The position numbers and the translations under genes are program-made. 64,000 nucleotides of DNA from Brachypodius melanocephalos (lineage: Eukaryota > Chordata > Aves > Passeriformes > Pycnonotidae). Position 1 is the first letter of the stretch, and each line of letters begins with the position of its first letter. The notes beneath the pieces are model-generated. The model ran no database searches. It saw nothing but the letters and a program-made list of their open reading frames with translations, and had not been told where the DNA came from. The stretch is taken from NCBI GenBank assembly GCA_013398615.1, contig VZSR01003803.1:3544050-3608049 (forward strand), in the 5' to 3' direction. Positions 48,881-62,952 of this stretch are shown here, piece by piece.

Positions 48881-51800
48881 TTTTTCTATAGCACAGAGTA
48901 TAGTCAGGCTATCAGCCTTGAATTCAAGTTTTATCGTGATACAGGCTTGAAGTTACTGTTAGTGATGAGGGAAGAGGAATATGTACATACTGTTTATGAG
49001 CAACTTGCTCTCCCTTTAAAATTCAAAGGATTTACAAGGGGGTAGGTGTGAGGTGGAAAGTGTGCCCACAATAGTTAAATGCTGAGTGAGGCTTTTGACT
49101 TCTTACTCCAACCAAAAATGCCACAGGCTACTTTCAATGTGATAGACCAAAAAAAAAAAAGTGATATATTCTCTCGAAGCACAACTCATGTGTTGTTGGA
49201 ATCCATACAACCTTCTGTACAAGCTGGTATAAAGAAAACTCTTGAAATGCACACAGAGGTACCAACAAGGAGAAAATAAAACCGAGAAGAAGAGTGTGTA
49301 AAGCAGAGACACCACCCATAGAAGGTCTGCAACACTCCTCTGGTGTTCTTACATAACCCAGCTAATGTATGACTTAGTTTTGTGTTCACTGCTGGTTGTT
49401 GTAATGAATGAAGTAATAATTTACTTTTATTTTATATCACATATTTAATTGTGGTTTCCTAATTCTTATATGCTTATCACCACCAGGCTCTGGATCTGTC
49501 CAAGAGTGTATTTGTGTTGAGGGTGAAGGGAATAATGTTTGTAACCATGCTGAGACTTTATTTTGCTGGCTTTTGGGCAGACATGAGTGGACACAGACCT
49601 GCTCCAAAAAACATGCATTGTCTCCACTGGAGTTAGCCAGCCCACAGTGAAAACTTGTATCTCTCCACTGGAGTTGAAGTTCTTCCTTCCAAATGCTACA
49701 TAGACTTTTTTTGGATGTGGCTTTGCCCCAAGCCTGCCTATATTGCTGTGCCAAAACCATCCTCAAACCTGTCCCCTTTGCATTGCATTGCAAATGAGAT
49801 CCTTCACCTTTAGTGCCTAATATTCCCTGATTGTCGTGGGTTGTTTGGTGCTTTTGACAGTGAACCAAAAGTCTATTTGTGACTTACCAATGCAGGTGGA
49901 AGCAGTTCTGTTACAGGTGGATGTGTTAGCTGGGGCTGTAGTGACTGTTGTTCAGGCTGGCACTGGAATCTGGTTTATGCTCAGTGTTTGAATTCAGATT
50001 CCCAGATCCAACACACAGTCTTGCCATGTTATGCACCTCCTTTGCAATTTTAAAAACAGAGGGTGTTCTAACTTTTGGCAGAGATAACCCCATGGCTTTT
50101 ATCTCTGTAGGTAGCTGGCAGGTGTCATTCCAGAGTTAGGGATAGTTTTTTGCTGTTTGTTTTTTCCCATCTTCCCCTCTGGGCAGCATTTTTCCTGCCC
50201 TTTTTTTCTGTGCTGGGCAGGGATGCTCCTCTCTGCAGTGCGGCTGGCTGGACTCATGCCTTGGTGCTCCAGCAGCATCTGCCTAGACATCCTTAGCCAG
50301 ATTCATCCCTTATTCTTCTGTTCTTCCTGTTTCCCCTGTATTTCCAACCTATAAATCTTATTTCTTCCTTCTATAATCATAACCTAAAATTGCCTCATGG
50401 TTTCTTTAAAAACACCTTTTTTTTCCCCCCTTTAAACCTAGATTTTTACAGCTGTAACGTGTTTCCATTCACCATCATCTGTAGCAACTGAGAGTACTGC
50501 CAGCTAAGCAAATATCCCAGTCCAGATGAAGCCAATTTTACAAGCCTTGTTATGCTGCCTGGGTTCTTAACCATCACAGCAGCTTCTCTTTTGCTTTTTA
50601 TCATATTTGTATCCAGTAGTTCAAGTTGCCTCAGTTTCAGTTGTTCCAGCATGTGACAATTGCAGAGACACTGAGGAGCTTATGCTACAAGGGAGCAGCA
50701 GCACACGTTAAGAGGGAAGGTTTTTCCATTTGGAGAGAAGCTAAATAGGTTGGAGGAGGGAGTAGTTTGAAAAGGTGGTTCAAAGCTGGAGTTCTTATGT
50801 TATTACTGGAGCTAGCTGACTGCAATAAAATTGTGCACGAAATTGTAAACCTTCTCTTTTCAGAGAGAAAAACCAATGACTTTTTATAAATCTGCTTTTA
50901 AAATTAAGACTTAAGAGAATGCTTTCATTCAAGTTCGTTGCACAGAGCTTTGCAGGATGGGTGGATTTGGCTTTGCAGTGCCATTTCAGGGCAGTGCTGA
51001 TGACTGTTGCCTTGGAAAGAATAAAATCTAAAGTGCCACATAGGACCTGTCCTTCAAGCAGTCATCAGCAGAGTCAAAAGTCTTCTTATATTCTGACTTG
51101 TGGCTTTGGTCTTCACCTCTCTTACCTGCTAAGAGGATAAATATGCACTAAAAAAGGGGAAAAAATATATTCTCTTCTCTGGATATCTGATTTCAGCCAC
51201 ATGTAGTATAGAAATACATAGAGAAGGAACTGGAAAGAATATAGAGTTTCTACAGAAGTCTTGTCTTTGCTTTACACAGACCCTGTTAGACATGAAATCT
51301 CTTTAGAACTCATGACAATTTTCTGTGCAATAGGAGCTGTTGTTTGTACTTGGTGGGAGCGTGCTGTGCTGGAGGGCAGCAAGGCTGTGCTTGTGTTTGA
51401 GGGGATAAATGGCAAACTGAAACACGATGTGAGGGAATTCTTTATTTCGCTAAATAAAAATTCCTTATGTTGAGTTTTGAATTACAAGGAGTATTTTTGG
51501 GTAGACTGCCCATTTTGTTAAAGAACAAATGGTACGAAATTGGGAAAATGCAAGGGATGAACAAATGTGAAATGTGCCTTACCCCCATAAGTACAGTCTG
51601 TCTGCCTCATACCATCTCAGTTGTCAAGCTCTATCCTAAAAACAAATGTCTAAGTATATATGTATTTGAGAAGCTGAAAATGCAGTCTTTTTTGTGACTG
51701 AAACACTTTTCTTCCTGGACTGTGTGTCAAGATCTTGAACACCTCAGTGTTCAAGCTGTAGCCTTGAGACTACTACTAAGTCTGCAAGTCAGGATGAAAA

Positions 51801-54462
51801 ATATTTGTTCTGTCACGTCCTTTCAACTTAAAGCTGTAAAACTGTGTGGTGTCCAACAGTGCCAGCCTGTTCTTCTGTAACACCCAAAGAGAACTAGTCT
51901 TGCTTGGTTTTGGTTTTCTGTTCCCTTTTTCTTTCGCAGCATGCCTTCCAATTCCCCTTTGACCCGTGCTCTCTCCCTTGCCCATTCCTTCCCACCCACA
52001 TGCACAGCAATCCAGAAACACTCTGGAGCCTGAACCACCAGGGCACTGAGTGTGCCAGCCAGCAACCCTTGGGGAGGGTTGGCATGCTGCAGGACCAGTG
52101 AGAGGAGGGGTGGTCTGGCTGGAATCCTCCATGGGAAAATCATGTTTTCTGTGTATTTGGCATATTGGATGAGTGAAAGAGCTGAGTTCTTCTGTCCTTG
52201 CCTTGTGATTGTGTTCCTAGGAACTTCAGTAACCTGAATGTTCCATCTCCTTGGTGTGGGTAAGGGTTAATGCATGAGGCTTGGCGGTACAATTCAGTAT
52301 TGCAGCTGAAGTAATTGTGGGAATCTATTTATCTGGTACTTGATACAAAGTGACCTCGTTTTGGTACCTGCAGCCTGTAAATGAAGGTGGGTGTCTCACC
52401 CGCAGTCCTGCAGGCACATCCTGGCCACAGAGGAAGGACAACGACAGCTCGCCTTCCTTCTGCGTCATATCCAAAAGATAATGGATCCAAATTAGATAGC
52501 CATGTGTTATCTCGTTATCTTTAGCTAATCTGTGTGGACATCCCTGATGATGGATGAGGTTTGTGCAGGGGCATGCTTGTGCTGTGTGATGAAGGTTCTG
52601 CAGTGCAAACCTGCTGAGGCTGGGGCCTTTGGGAGGATGTGGCCCTTGGTGTACGTGGACAGCCAGTGTTGGAGTGCAGTGGTGCAGCTTGGTACACAGC
52701 TGCTTTTGCAGGAAGGTAAAGGAAAGGGCTTGTGACTTTCCTGAGAGAAGGGGCTGCTTTCCAGCCAGCTGCCCGTCTCTGGTGGTCCAACTTCTGCTCC
52801 CCACAAGCAATCACAGTGGATGGGGGTGTTGGAAAAAAACTAAGCCACAGAGGAGCACTGCTTACCACACTGTACAATAAACTATTCCTTAGGTTCCTGT
52901 TGCTCCTTCTAGACAGGAGTATTGCACTGAAGCCTGGGAGTGGAGAGCAATTTGCAGGAGGGGAAGGGCTGGAGACAAATCGACAAACTAAAACCTGGTA
53001 GTGAAATGAGTGATGTAAATCTGCTGCGGGGATATCCTCAGCTTCCCGGATTTTTAGCATGCACTCGAAAACAAAAGGCAGTGTGACTGGAAGGAGCAGG
53101 GTCTCTGGGGACTTGCTTTTGAAGTTATAGCCAAATTATGTCCCTATATTTAGAAAATCTACTGTAATGAAGGATGTGTGATGCTGGTCATGCAGGGAGG
53201 GTGCAAGGTGCTTTGGATTGCCTGGTTGGGAGCAAACACTGGGGTGGCTTTGCTGCTGTTACCTGCCTGGCAGATTAAAACTCACACAAGCATCCATGGT
53301 TCTGGCTTGCTTTGAGAACACAGGAAAACACACCCCTTGTTGGTCATGTGGCGAGAAATGGCACGGTGATGCTGAGTGTGGGAGCAGAGGACGGGGCTCA
53401 CACTGCTGCCGGCTTCTCCTGGCCGTACTCTGCTGGCAGCTTCCCCTGGGAGCTGGTGGCTGAGCCCTCATGGGGCTGAGACCCCCACTTGCAGCTAGTT
53501 CAGGCTCCCTTTGGCAGGCAAGAAGTCACCACATCCAAGAGCACATGATTTTCATTAGCTGCGCCTGAATGTCTGCTGGGGCTGAATCGCCTGGATCCCC
53601 GAGAGCTGCTCAGTAAGAAACAGCAAACGTTTTCCCTGGGAAGGAGCAGCTGTTTATATATAGTGTGCAGTGGGTTCATGAGTGATTATTAGGAAAACAT
53701 TCCTTTCTAGTCATAAAAAAGGGCATTTTTGTTGTTTCCTTTCCTCTAAAACAGTCAAGTTGGAGAGTCAGGGATTTTCATTTGCCATGACAACCGATGA
53801 AACTGCCAAGCCATGTGATATCTTTATCCTTCCTATGATTAAATTCATTTTTTAAAAAAAATTTAAGGCCATGTTGCTAACAGTTGGGAAACATCAGGTG
53901 TTGTTTGCTTTTCTCATGTAGATTAGTCAGAATTTAATTTGCATGTTTTTATTTAAGAGCTGTAGAGAGCTGGGGGGTATTGATATTTCCATAATTTATG
54001 GTAAGGACAGTATCTTAGTTCAGAATTGCTGTATTTACCGAAGTCTTCCCTCCCTCTGCCCCTCTCCCCATTTGAGACAGGACCACTCCACAATAGCACT
54101 GTCTCCCACAGGACAAAAATTATGGTGGGACCCATCAGTGCTGCTGAGCAGTGATGAGGTTCAGAGCCTTGGTTTACACAGGATACAGGTGGCTTAGAGA
54201 CTATGAACCAATAAATCTTTTCCTCTTCTTACGCCAGGGCAAGATTTGGCAAAGGCAGAAATTGTGAGGGGTGTGACTCTCAATGCTTGGTCCATGTGGG
54301 AGCTTCCCTTGGCTCTAGGTCTGAGCACTTCACACTAACCAAGAGCCTGGTGGTGGTGTTGCTGTCAGCAAAGCTGAGTGCCAGCATTTATCCTCTCTTT
54401 TAAAAATTGCTATCTTCTATTTAGGAATTTCCTCAGGATGCCAAATATAGATTCAACACACC

Positions 54463-54506
54463 AAAAAAAAAAAAAAAACCCAAACCAAAAAACAAAAAAA
54501 AACACC
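54463..54506. repeat. A-rich low-complexity stretch
   Basis: A(16) followed by CC and interrupted A runs. No flanking element was recognised. Confidence 0.8.
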
Positions 54507-56988
54507 CCACAAACTCAAAACTCAACTCCAAAAGCTGCTCTGTTGCTAAGGAATAAAAATAGGTGGTCACAAACATGGTGGTGACAAGCCAAGTTGTGTC
54601 CCCATGACCGTGCAGCTGCGAGTGCAAAGGTCCCTGTCCCAGTGGCAGCACTGCCCACGTCACGTTGGCATCAATGTCTACAAAGGGCTGGCTGCTGCTT
54701 ACTTCAAGTAAACAAGAGGAAGTAACTTTTTGTTTCCTTATCTCGATCCCAAAGAGGTAAAATCTTCAGAGGGCTGCTGCCAGGAGGTAGTAGTAGTACA
54801 GGAAAAAAATATACATTTTTTGTGCTATTATCTATAATACAGCAATGTCTGAAGTGGAAGAGCCCTGAGAGATGGGAACATATTTTTGAATGAAAGCATC
54901 ATTCTTTGGGGGATCTTGGGCTATGTCACAGAGTTGCTGGTCATTGATGACATCAGAAGGGTAAATATTGGTGCAGCAGAAGCTGTGGTTGTGCCTTCAC
55001 CTTCTCTCCAAATGCAAATCTTTCTCTGCAGATGTCTGCAATAATTTATTAACCCATGTGGCTGGAGATGGGGAGTAGCTGAGCTGGGTGTAGAGGTGTG
55101 CAGAAATGGAGGGATGATTTGTCTGGGCTGGACAGCTGCTGTGGCTAGTGCTATCTTTTAATGTACCTGCATGCACATGTGATGCTTGGTCTTGTGGGGC
55201 CCTGCCTACTTAGTCCTCAAGGTACTGCTTGCTGCATCAGCTCTGAACAATACATCTCAACGACCCTGGAACACAATTTTTAAAATAATGTTTTCAGATT
55301 TTGTACTTCTAGGTGAGCTGTTTGACTAATTTCCCTGCAGTGGTAGGAGGCCTGGAGCAGAAAGCTTCTGCTAAAGAGCTGCCTTTTTGTGTTTAAGGAT
55401 TTGTTTTAGTGCCAAATTTACCCCCTGCAGTTTCTTGAATTGCAGCTGGTCCAAAGCTGAGATGAGGTTGTAACAGCAGATAGCTGCCCTACAAGACCAA
55501 CTGTATATTTGCAGTGGTTTAGGGTAAGTAAAAAGTACTGTAACCACCTGAAACTATAAGGGCAACTGAAAATTTGCTATGTGTTAGCATGTGAGCTAAA
55601 ATGTAACCAAAACATGAATAGTGCTCCTTACCTTCTCAGGAGACCTGTGATATCCTTATAAAAACCTTACTCGGAGCCATGATATGAAGCTACTGTTATT
55701 GAGATACTCAAGATAGTAAACATACTTCTTTACAAAATTAAATTCTGTAACCCAAGCTGTAAAAACTGATTCTGCTGTCCCACCGTCAGGGTTTTTTTTC
55801 CCCCATCTGGGTTGGGTCCCTCCTGCAGCTGTCTGGAGCAGGCAGGGCTGGAAGCCTTCGCTTTGGAAACATCTTCTTAAGCCAGTGCTTACACTGGCTA
55901 CACCCAAGTCTCTATTGTTTCTACTTTCTTCCCTCTCTGAACAATTTGTTTTTGTGAAACATCTGCTGCTCTGGCAGATACCCACAATGAAAGCTGTACC
56001 GCAGTGTTTCTTTGCAGAAATGCAAAGAATATTCCCTCCCTGATCAGTCACTTGCCAAACAGGGTGGTTGGTCCCAGCTGAGGGGTTTTCATCAGATGAG
56101 AACATTTTTAGAGGGGAAAACTTCTTAGAGGGCACATGCAATGCTTGAGGTGGTAATATAGTTCCACTGGGAAGCTGAAGCACTGTGTGGATGAACATGC
56201 CTGGTACAGGTAAAATGTGCTTTCCATGTGGAAATAGGAGGTGGTAAATTGAAGACCACTGGGGCAATAATCAGCCTAGGAACAGGTCAGAACTTATCAC
56301 CCTAAACTTGATGTTGGTGGCAGAGATGGTCAGTGGTTTAGGATTCCAAGCTTATCTTTGGAGGCAAAAGCCTGTTACACTCAACTGTATTTTATTCCTT
56401 CTATTCTGACACTTCATGTTCAAAAATGCCATCACTTCTACATAAGAAACTTTCCCTTAAAAGGCATAACAGAGGCAGAATTCCTTCTGAAATGCAAACG
56501 TGCTGTGACAAAGTGCTCCCTTTCCTATTGTGGTGGCCCAGGTGTGATGCACAGCTCACATGTGGCTCACATACGATGTTGCATGTGTGCTTGTGAAGAG
56601 GAAGCCTCCAGCTGAAACACAGGGTCACTTCTTTATTTCCTCATGTAATCTGAAAAACAAGCACAACAAGGAACTCTTTTCTCTTAACAATCCACCTCTG
56701 GAGTAGTAGGTTGCCCTTGAATTAGGGGGTGTGCCTGAAAGTTTTGCCTGGGAGTGACAGCACCTTCTTGAGTCACCAGGAAGAAGCTGCCCCTGTAACC
56801 CACATGCAAATGACTGACTGAAGATGGGTTGCTTGAACTTTGCAAATTGTTGCCCTGATAATTTTGTGCTTGTTCCTGGATAAAGTTCCTTTGAGCAGTT
56901 GTCTTGAGGAGGCTGCTTTGCTGCGCTTCACTCTGTACAAGAGGAGCTGGTTAGGGGTTGAGTTCATCTCAATGAAGTGTTATTGTGG

Positions 56989-57121
56989 AATCCTAGGATG
57001 GTTTGGCTTGGAAGGGACCTTCAAGATCATCTGGTTCCATCTCCGGTGTTACGGGCAGGGAACCTTCCTCTAGATCAGACTGCTCAGAGTCTCACGCAGC
57101 CTGGCCTCAGACACTTCCAGG
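56989..57121 (-). repeat. CR1 3' end (left arm of an inverted pair)
   Basis: The plus reading has AATCCTAGGATGGTTTGGCT, TGGAAGGGACCTTCAAGATC, ATCTGGTTCCATCTCC and CAGCCTGGCCTCAGACACTT. This is the reverse complement of a CR1 terminus, so the element points left. Confidence 0.92.
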
Positions 57122-57180
57122 GATGATTTTCACTGGTCCCTTCCAACCCATGGATCTGTGGAACCGTATGGATCTGTGAT
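57122..57180 (+). repeat. CR1 3' terminus (right arm of an inverted pair)
   Basis: GATGATTTTCACTGGTCCCT followed by TCCAACCCATGGATCTGTGG and a second GGATCTGTGAT is the extreme CR1 3' end in plus orientation, directly abutting the opposite-facing copy. Only about 60 bp are present. Confidence 0.8.
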
Positions 57181-57227
57181 TTTTATCTTTCTTATCTTTC
57201 TCTTTCTCTGCTGCTGGTGTTGCTAGT

Positions 57228-57400
57228 TTATTACTATTACAATATTTAAATGACATATTTATAGTATATATATAAAATATATTTAAATATGTATTAATTT
57301 ATATATAAAATTATTTTGGAATATATTTATATATTCTATATTTAGACTTCAGGTATGATATATCTGTCCTGAGCCAAAAGCTTTTTTTTTTTTTTTTTTT
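57228..57400. repeat. AT-rich block and T(19) tract
   Basis: About 120 bp of almost pure A/T (for example TAGTATATATATAAAATATA) is followed by a short unique spacer and a run of 19 T at 57382-57400. It is low complexity and likely unstable. Confidence 0.9.
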
Positions 57401-60400
57401 GATTGCTACTCCAGGACTCTGTTGGTTTGGCACAGCCTGGCCTTCACCAGTGGCATGGCATTGACATGGCGTGGCAGAGGAGCATCATGCCCAGGGCTGC
57501 ATGGAGCCCACAGCCCAAGCTGTGAGGTACCAAGCACAGCCCAGACCTCAGACACCTGAAAGTGCAATTAGCTGAGGTTTAATTACTTATTACTTCTAAT
57601 AGGTTTGATGGAGGAGTGATATAAATCCCAGTAAATCACAAGCTTACTTAAGCAGAAGTGAAGAGATGGAAATAATGGCTTATTTTTTAATTAGAAAGCA
57701 TTCTTGCTAAGTAAAACCTCATTAGATTTTTTTTTCATTTTATTTTATTCGTACCACAGATTCTGACACAATGAAAACAAGATGCTCAACAGCAGTAAGA
57801 CATGTCGCTGCAGTTAAAACTCAAGAAAATTTTCTTGGATAGTCTGGGTTATGAAAGTGTATCTAAGGCACATATTCATATTTCACAATACATTTATGAT
57901 TATGTCACTGCTAAATGACATAGTTACCCTTGTGCTAATTCTGCATTTGCAACCTCATTTGAGTCACGATGTTCCTGTAAATACTTTATTGAAATTCTTT
58001 GCTTATGATAGCTTTTCTCGTACATTTTCAAAAACGGTGGTGTCAAGCTGTCTAATCTTCCAAGTTTTTAGCAGGACCTTGTCACCCAGTTTCAAAACTT
58101 TTCCACGTATGATCATGATGCCACTCAAACTCCTGCCACCCCAGCAAACTGATGCATCAGGAGACTTCTTTGCTTTTTACATATTTGACATACACAAGCC
58201 TTCATTCCAAACCAAGGCTTTCTTTCCCCTTGTGAGGTCAGCAGCCTGCACTTAACTGCTTGGAGTTGCTCTGTCCCCAGAAACCTCGTGGGAGGCACCT
58301 GGGGTTCAGCCTGATCCTGCACCTGGTTGCTAAAGACACAAAATCTCATCTAAGTTGCTGATGGGTTTCCCCATTTTAGTGGGACAGGTCTTGGTGTGGG
58401 AACTTTATTTCACCTAGAGAGCTGGACTTAGTAGGCTTTCCTGGCTTTTCCATGCCAGGAAAGTTTCAGTTACCTCTTGGCTGTATTTTAAAAAATAATT
58501 TTGTTGTTTGGTGTTTTTTTTGGTTTTTGGGTTTTTTTTTCCCCTGTTTGAGAAGAGGCTGTTGTTTTTCAGTGGATGAAACAGCATACTTTGGCTGGAT
58601 TTCTAGAAATGCAGTTTCTTTTCCACACTTGGAAGTCAGCCTGTCTGCTGTGCTGGCTGTAACTGCTTCAACACACAAAAACATTTTGCTGCTGAGTGTA
58701 CAGCTTGGTGGTTGCCGGATGTGCTAAAATGTAGCCAAGACCAAGGGAGTGTTGTTTTGAGCATGCAGTGTTGTCCCCACCTCCAGGCATGTCTTAAAAG
58801 ATGTTTATAAAAGCACGTGTTAATATTGCGCCAACTTTTTTGCAGTGAAAACCCAGATTCTGACAGTAAATGGAGTGTCAGGCTGTTCTCGTGCTTCCAA
58901 AGATGGTGTGTATCCTGGGGGTGCTGGTGTGTGGTTTGGTCAGGCACCATTGAGGCATCGTGGCTGTGCATGTCAGCAGGGTTTTTTTAAATCCTAAAGA
59001 AATTAATTTTCTGTTTCTCATTTTGTAACTACTACTGCGTGTACCTCATTATTCCTACATGACACAGAAATCTGATTAGTTTATCTGTGGGAGGGGAATT
59101 ATTATTGATTACCAGTCCAATCCTCAGATGTGTATGATGGAATATAACTTGCTGTCTTCATGTGATATTTAGCACTTCCGTGGCTGTTCCCAACGCTGAC
59201 GTGCACAAATGCCTCTGAGTCTCCTCTCCCTCCAGGAAGTGGGAAAGTTAGATGAGGACACTGCACCAGGGAAGCTGTGAGTGCCTGATCTCTCCTGAAG
59301 GGTCTTTGGTGGTGCTGAGATCCACAAGGATGTGTTTAACCTAAACACATCTTTCCACCACCCAACCAAAAAGGATTAATGATGTGTGTTAATGCTGGTC
59401 ATGACGCCAGTAGTAGCAAAGCCCCCCAGAAGATTTCACTCAGAAGTGGAAAGCTTGGACACAAAGCCTTTTCACCATCAGGAGATGCCTGGAATATGTG
59501 AAAATCCAAAGTTTGCTCCTGAGTGTGAGATCTGCAGCCTCTAGTGTTACGCCAGGCAGGTGGATGGAGAGGGCAGTCTGCAGGCAGCTACCTCTCATCT
59601 CCAGCCATGTCTTGTGTTTGGTGGGACCACCACAGCAGAGCATCCTGTTCTCTGGAGCTCTGGCTCCAGGCTCTTCTCTGGGGTGATATTGGTGCTGGAT
59701 TTACCTGCTTGTTCTGTGTAACTGCTGTAATTGCTGGTCACTGGATTCCTCTGCAGTACCTCCACAAGCTCCTGGAGGTCAACTCATGTGTGAGCTGTGA
59801 CCTGGGCAAAGTAGTTCAAGTGAGCTGCAAATTTTCTGTGGTGGCAAAAGAGGTAAGGGGAAAGCTTGTGTGCTCTCTATGGTCACAGATCCAAAACCCC
59901 CCAGCTTTAGCTTTCCTTTTATTTATAGAAATATATCTGTGGGATAAAACATACATCTGATACGTGGCAACTTGTACCTACTCAGCTTGCTTGGTTGCTG
60001 TAGGAGAAACATCCTGAGCAAAGCATTGAGGAGCATGAATCTCTCAAATGGGTAGGGCTGAGATTTTCATCATCTGTTTTTTTTCCAGATGCACTTTTTA
60101 AAATGTGTCCAGACTTTTGAATGATCAGCAGCTCATCAGCCAATGTTGCTGGGTCTGCCATGCATGGGAAAGCCTCATGCCTCCCTGCACTATGTGCATA
60201 GTTGCTTGATGCCTCCTGGAAGTGTTGAATGGATTTGTTGAGCACTGTTGGGACTTTCTCCCTTCCTTGAAGAGAGACATTTAGGATTGCCAGAGCACAG
60301 GCAGCTGGATTTAGCTCACCTGCAAAGGCAAGTGTGGTGAGAGGAGTTTAGAGATGTCAAGCTCTGCAATCCAAAGTGTCTACAATAAATCTTTCTCCCT

Positions 60401-61207
60401 TGATTTTGGAAAAGACATTGCTGGAGTTTTAATGTTGCACCATGCCAAGAGTATGCATCCCATGTACTTGTAGTTTTGCCACCATCAGCACAGAGGCATG
60501 CATGATCCAGACTTTCTTGGGAATTAAGTCCCTCTTAATTTTTTTAGTGTGAATGGAGGTGAAATTAAACCCTGTGAAGATGAGGAGTGAGGAAGGTGGG
60601 TGAGGAAACACAGAGGGAAATCCAGCCTGCTCGTTTGCAGAGGGGGATGAGCTGGGCTCATGCTTGCTGAGTGCAGGAGCCTGCTTGGGTTGGCAGGTGC
60701 TTTGGAAACAAAAATATTTTATCCTCAGTTACGTAATGCAGCAGCATGTCCAGACCTGAATTCCCTGCAATTTTCTGGCCTGTGAGGAATAATTTTCTGC
60801 TTGAAATATTAGCCTTAGCTTTGAATTTTGTGGCTCATATGGCATATGCAATCAGTATAATGTCTGTATACATAACTGCTGCTGTTTGAACTTGAGATGT
60901 TTGGGTAGATTTATTTTTGTTTATAGCTGTTGGATGATGAAAACAAGAAAATACTTGCTTATTAAGAACTGTATAATACATCAAACCCTGCCCTGGCCTA
61001 CTGGTTTGATCCAGCAGGTGAAAAGGCTGCAGATCTTTCTCTGTGTCTAATTGCAGCACTAGGTTGTAATGGGTTTTGAGGTGGGATAGAGCTGAGGTGC
61101 AAATTATCAGCATTCCTGGTTTGATATGGTTTTGGTCTTAATCCTTAATTGGGGAGAAACTTTTGCAGCTCTAGATAGTTTGTTTTTTGTTCTGTTTTGT
61201 TTTTCAT

Positions 61208-62330
61208 GCAGCTCTTTGCTGGGTAGGAAACTGGCTGGATGGCTGAGCACAGAGAGAGGTGGTGAATGCAGCTACATCCAGCTGGCAGCTGGTCCCAAGT
61301 GGTGTTCCCAAGGGCTCAGTTTTGGAGACACTCCTCTTCAGCATCTTTATTAATGATCTGGAGAGGGGATCAAGGGCACCCTCAGTCAGGCGGCTGGTGG
61401 CAGTCAGGTGGATCACACCAAGTGGAGTGGGAATGTTAATCTGCTGGAGGGCTCTGCAGAGGGATCTGGACAGGCTGGATCTGAGGCCAAGCTGGATCTG
61501 AACCTCTGTATGAGGTTCAACAAGGCAAAGTGCTGGGTCCTGCACTTAGATCACGGCAACCCCAGGCAGCATTACAGACTGGGGGCTGAGTGGCTGCGAA
61601 GCTGCTTGGTAGAAAAGGACCTGGGGGGCTGGTCAACAGCAGCTGAACATGAGCATAGGAGAAGCAGCCCACAGCTTCTGCATTCCCTTTTCAGGTGTCT
61701 CCATGGGAGCAGGAACTTGTTTGTACAAGCTTGGGTGAGAGAAGGAGAGGTGAATGTCCCTGGTCCCTGTGCTTTTGGTTTGGGTGGATCTCATCAGTCT
61801 TTTGGTTGAATTGGAATTAATAACTGAAGAATATCGAGAGCATTTATTGCACTGTCTTGCCCAAATAGAGAAACACTGAGGTTCTGGAACATGTCCTGAG
61901 AAGGGCAATGGAACTGGTGAGGAGTCTGGAGCACAGAGCTGATGAGGAGTGGCTGAGGGAGCTGGGGGTGTTTAGCCTGGAGAAAAGGAGGCTCAGGGTG
62001 ACCTTCTCATTCTACAACTGCCTGAAAGGAGGCTGTAGTGAAGTAGGGGTCGATCTCCTCTCTCACCTGAAAAGCAATAGGATGAGAGGAAGCATCAAGT
62101 TGCATCAGGGGAGAGTTAGATTGGATATTGGGAAAAATTTAGTCAGCTAAAAGGGTGATGAGGCACTGGAACAGGCTGCCCAGGGAAGTGGTGGAGTCGC
62201 CATCCCTGGAAGTGTTTGAACAGTATGTAGATGTGTCAGTTAGGGAAATGCTTTAGTGGTGGACTTGGCAGTGCCGAACTTGATCATCTTAGAGACCTTT
62301 TCCAACCTTAATGATTCTATGAATCTGTGA
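61208..62330 (+). mobile_element. CR1 retrotransposon, 5'-truncated, about 1.1 kb
   Basis: This is the longest CR1 copy in the window. It retains the C-terminal part of ORF2 (reverse transcriptase thumb region and beyond) plus the 3' UTR. The frames at 61259-61501, 61408-61809 and 61908-62150 are its relics; one contains FSIFINDLERG, the conserved stretch before the catalytic box. The catalytic FADD motif is not preserved, its place being taken by unrelated codons, and the frames are shifted relative to each other, so the copy is dead. The 3' end reads AGAGACCTTTTCCAACCTTA and ATGATTCTATGAATCTGTGA. Around 61775-61840 the sequence departs from normal CR1 and may hold a short insertion. Confidence 0.92.
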
Positions 62331-62865
62331 AAACTAGCTAAGTCTAAAACATGTCCTGCTGTCCTTCAGCTGCATTCCCACTGATGGACCTGTTTTGATT
62401 TATCCCTCCTAGCCTCTTGTTCTGTCCAGAGTGACCGTGCGTGAGGTCACACGATGGAGTGAAGCAGAGCAGTGACACAGATGAAATAATACCCCACAAA
62501 CTGATCCTGTGTGAGGCTGGCAGGAACAGCCCATGGAGGCTGGTTGGGATGCCAGCTGCATAAACTGCCTTGGGGAAAAACAGCTGTGAAACCAAATTTT
62601 CTGCCCTGCTGCCAGCCTTGGACTCTACTCCTGCTTCATCTCATGACAGGGCATGTCTCTGTGCTGTAGTGTTTGTGATTTAAATTAATGTGGTGTGGGG
62701 TGGGGTGGCTGAAGCATGGGCTGGCATCCCATCTCCTGCCCTCACTGCAGGGTCTTGTCTCCTCCAGAGGGTGGGACAGGCAGCTGCATCCTGAACACTT
62801 TAGACCACTGCAGGGATGCGAGGCACAGCTTTGCACCTGCAAACACAAGAAAAGAGAGGAGGGGA

Positions 62866-62952
62866 AAAACCCCCAAACCCACACCAAAAAACCCAAGAAA
62901 ACAAAAACAAATAGAGAAGTTGTGCTCTGCGTTTGTTTTTTTTTTTTTTTTT
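62866..62952. repeat. A-rich then T-rich low complexity
   Basis: CCCCCAAACCCACACCAAAA and a series of A runs are followed about 25 bp later by T(16). No element was recognised around them. Confidence 0.75.

Noticed and set aside
55656..56267. 203-codon minus-strand open frame as a gene or viral relic
   Set aside because: The translation shows no retroviral or cellular motif I recognise. It lies in ordinary intron-like DNA.
61259..62150. Open frames as a novel gene
   Set aside because: They are pieces of the CR1 ORF2 C-terminal region in a dead, 5'-truncated copy.
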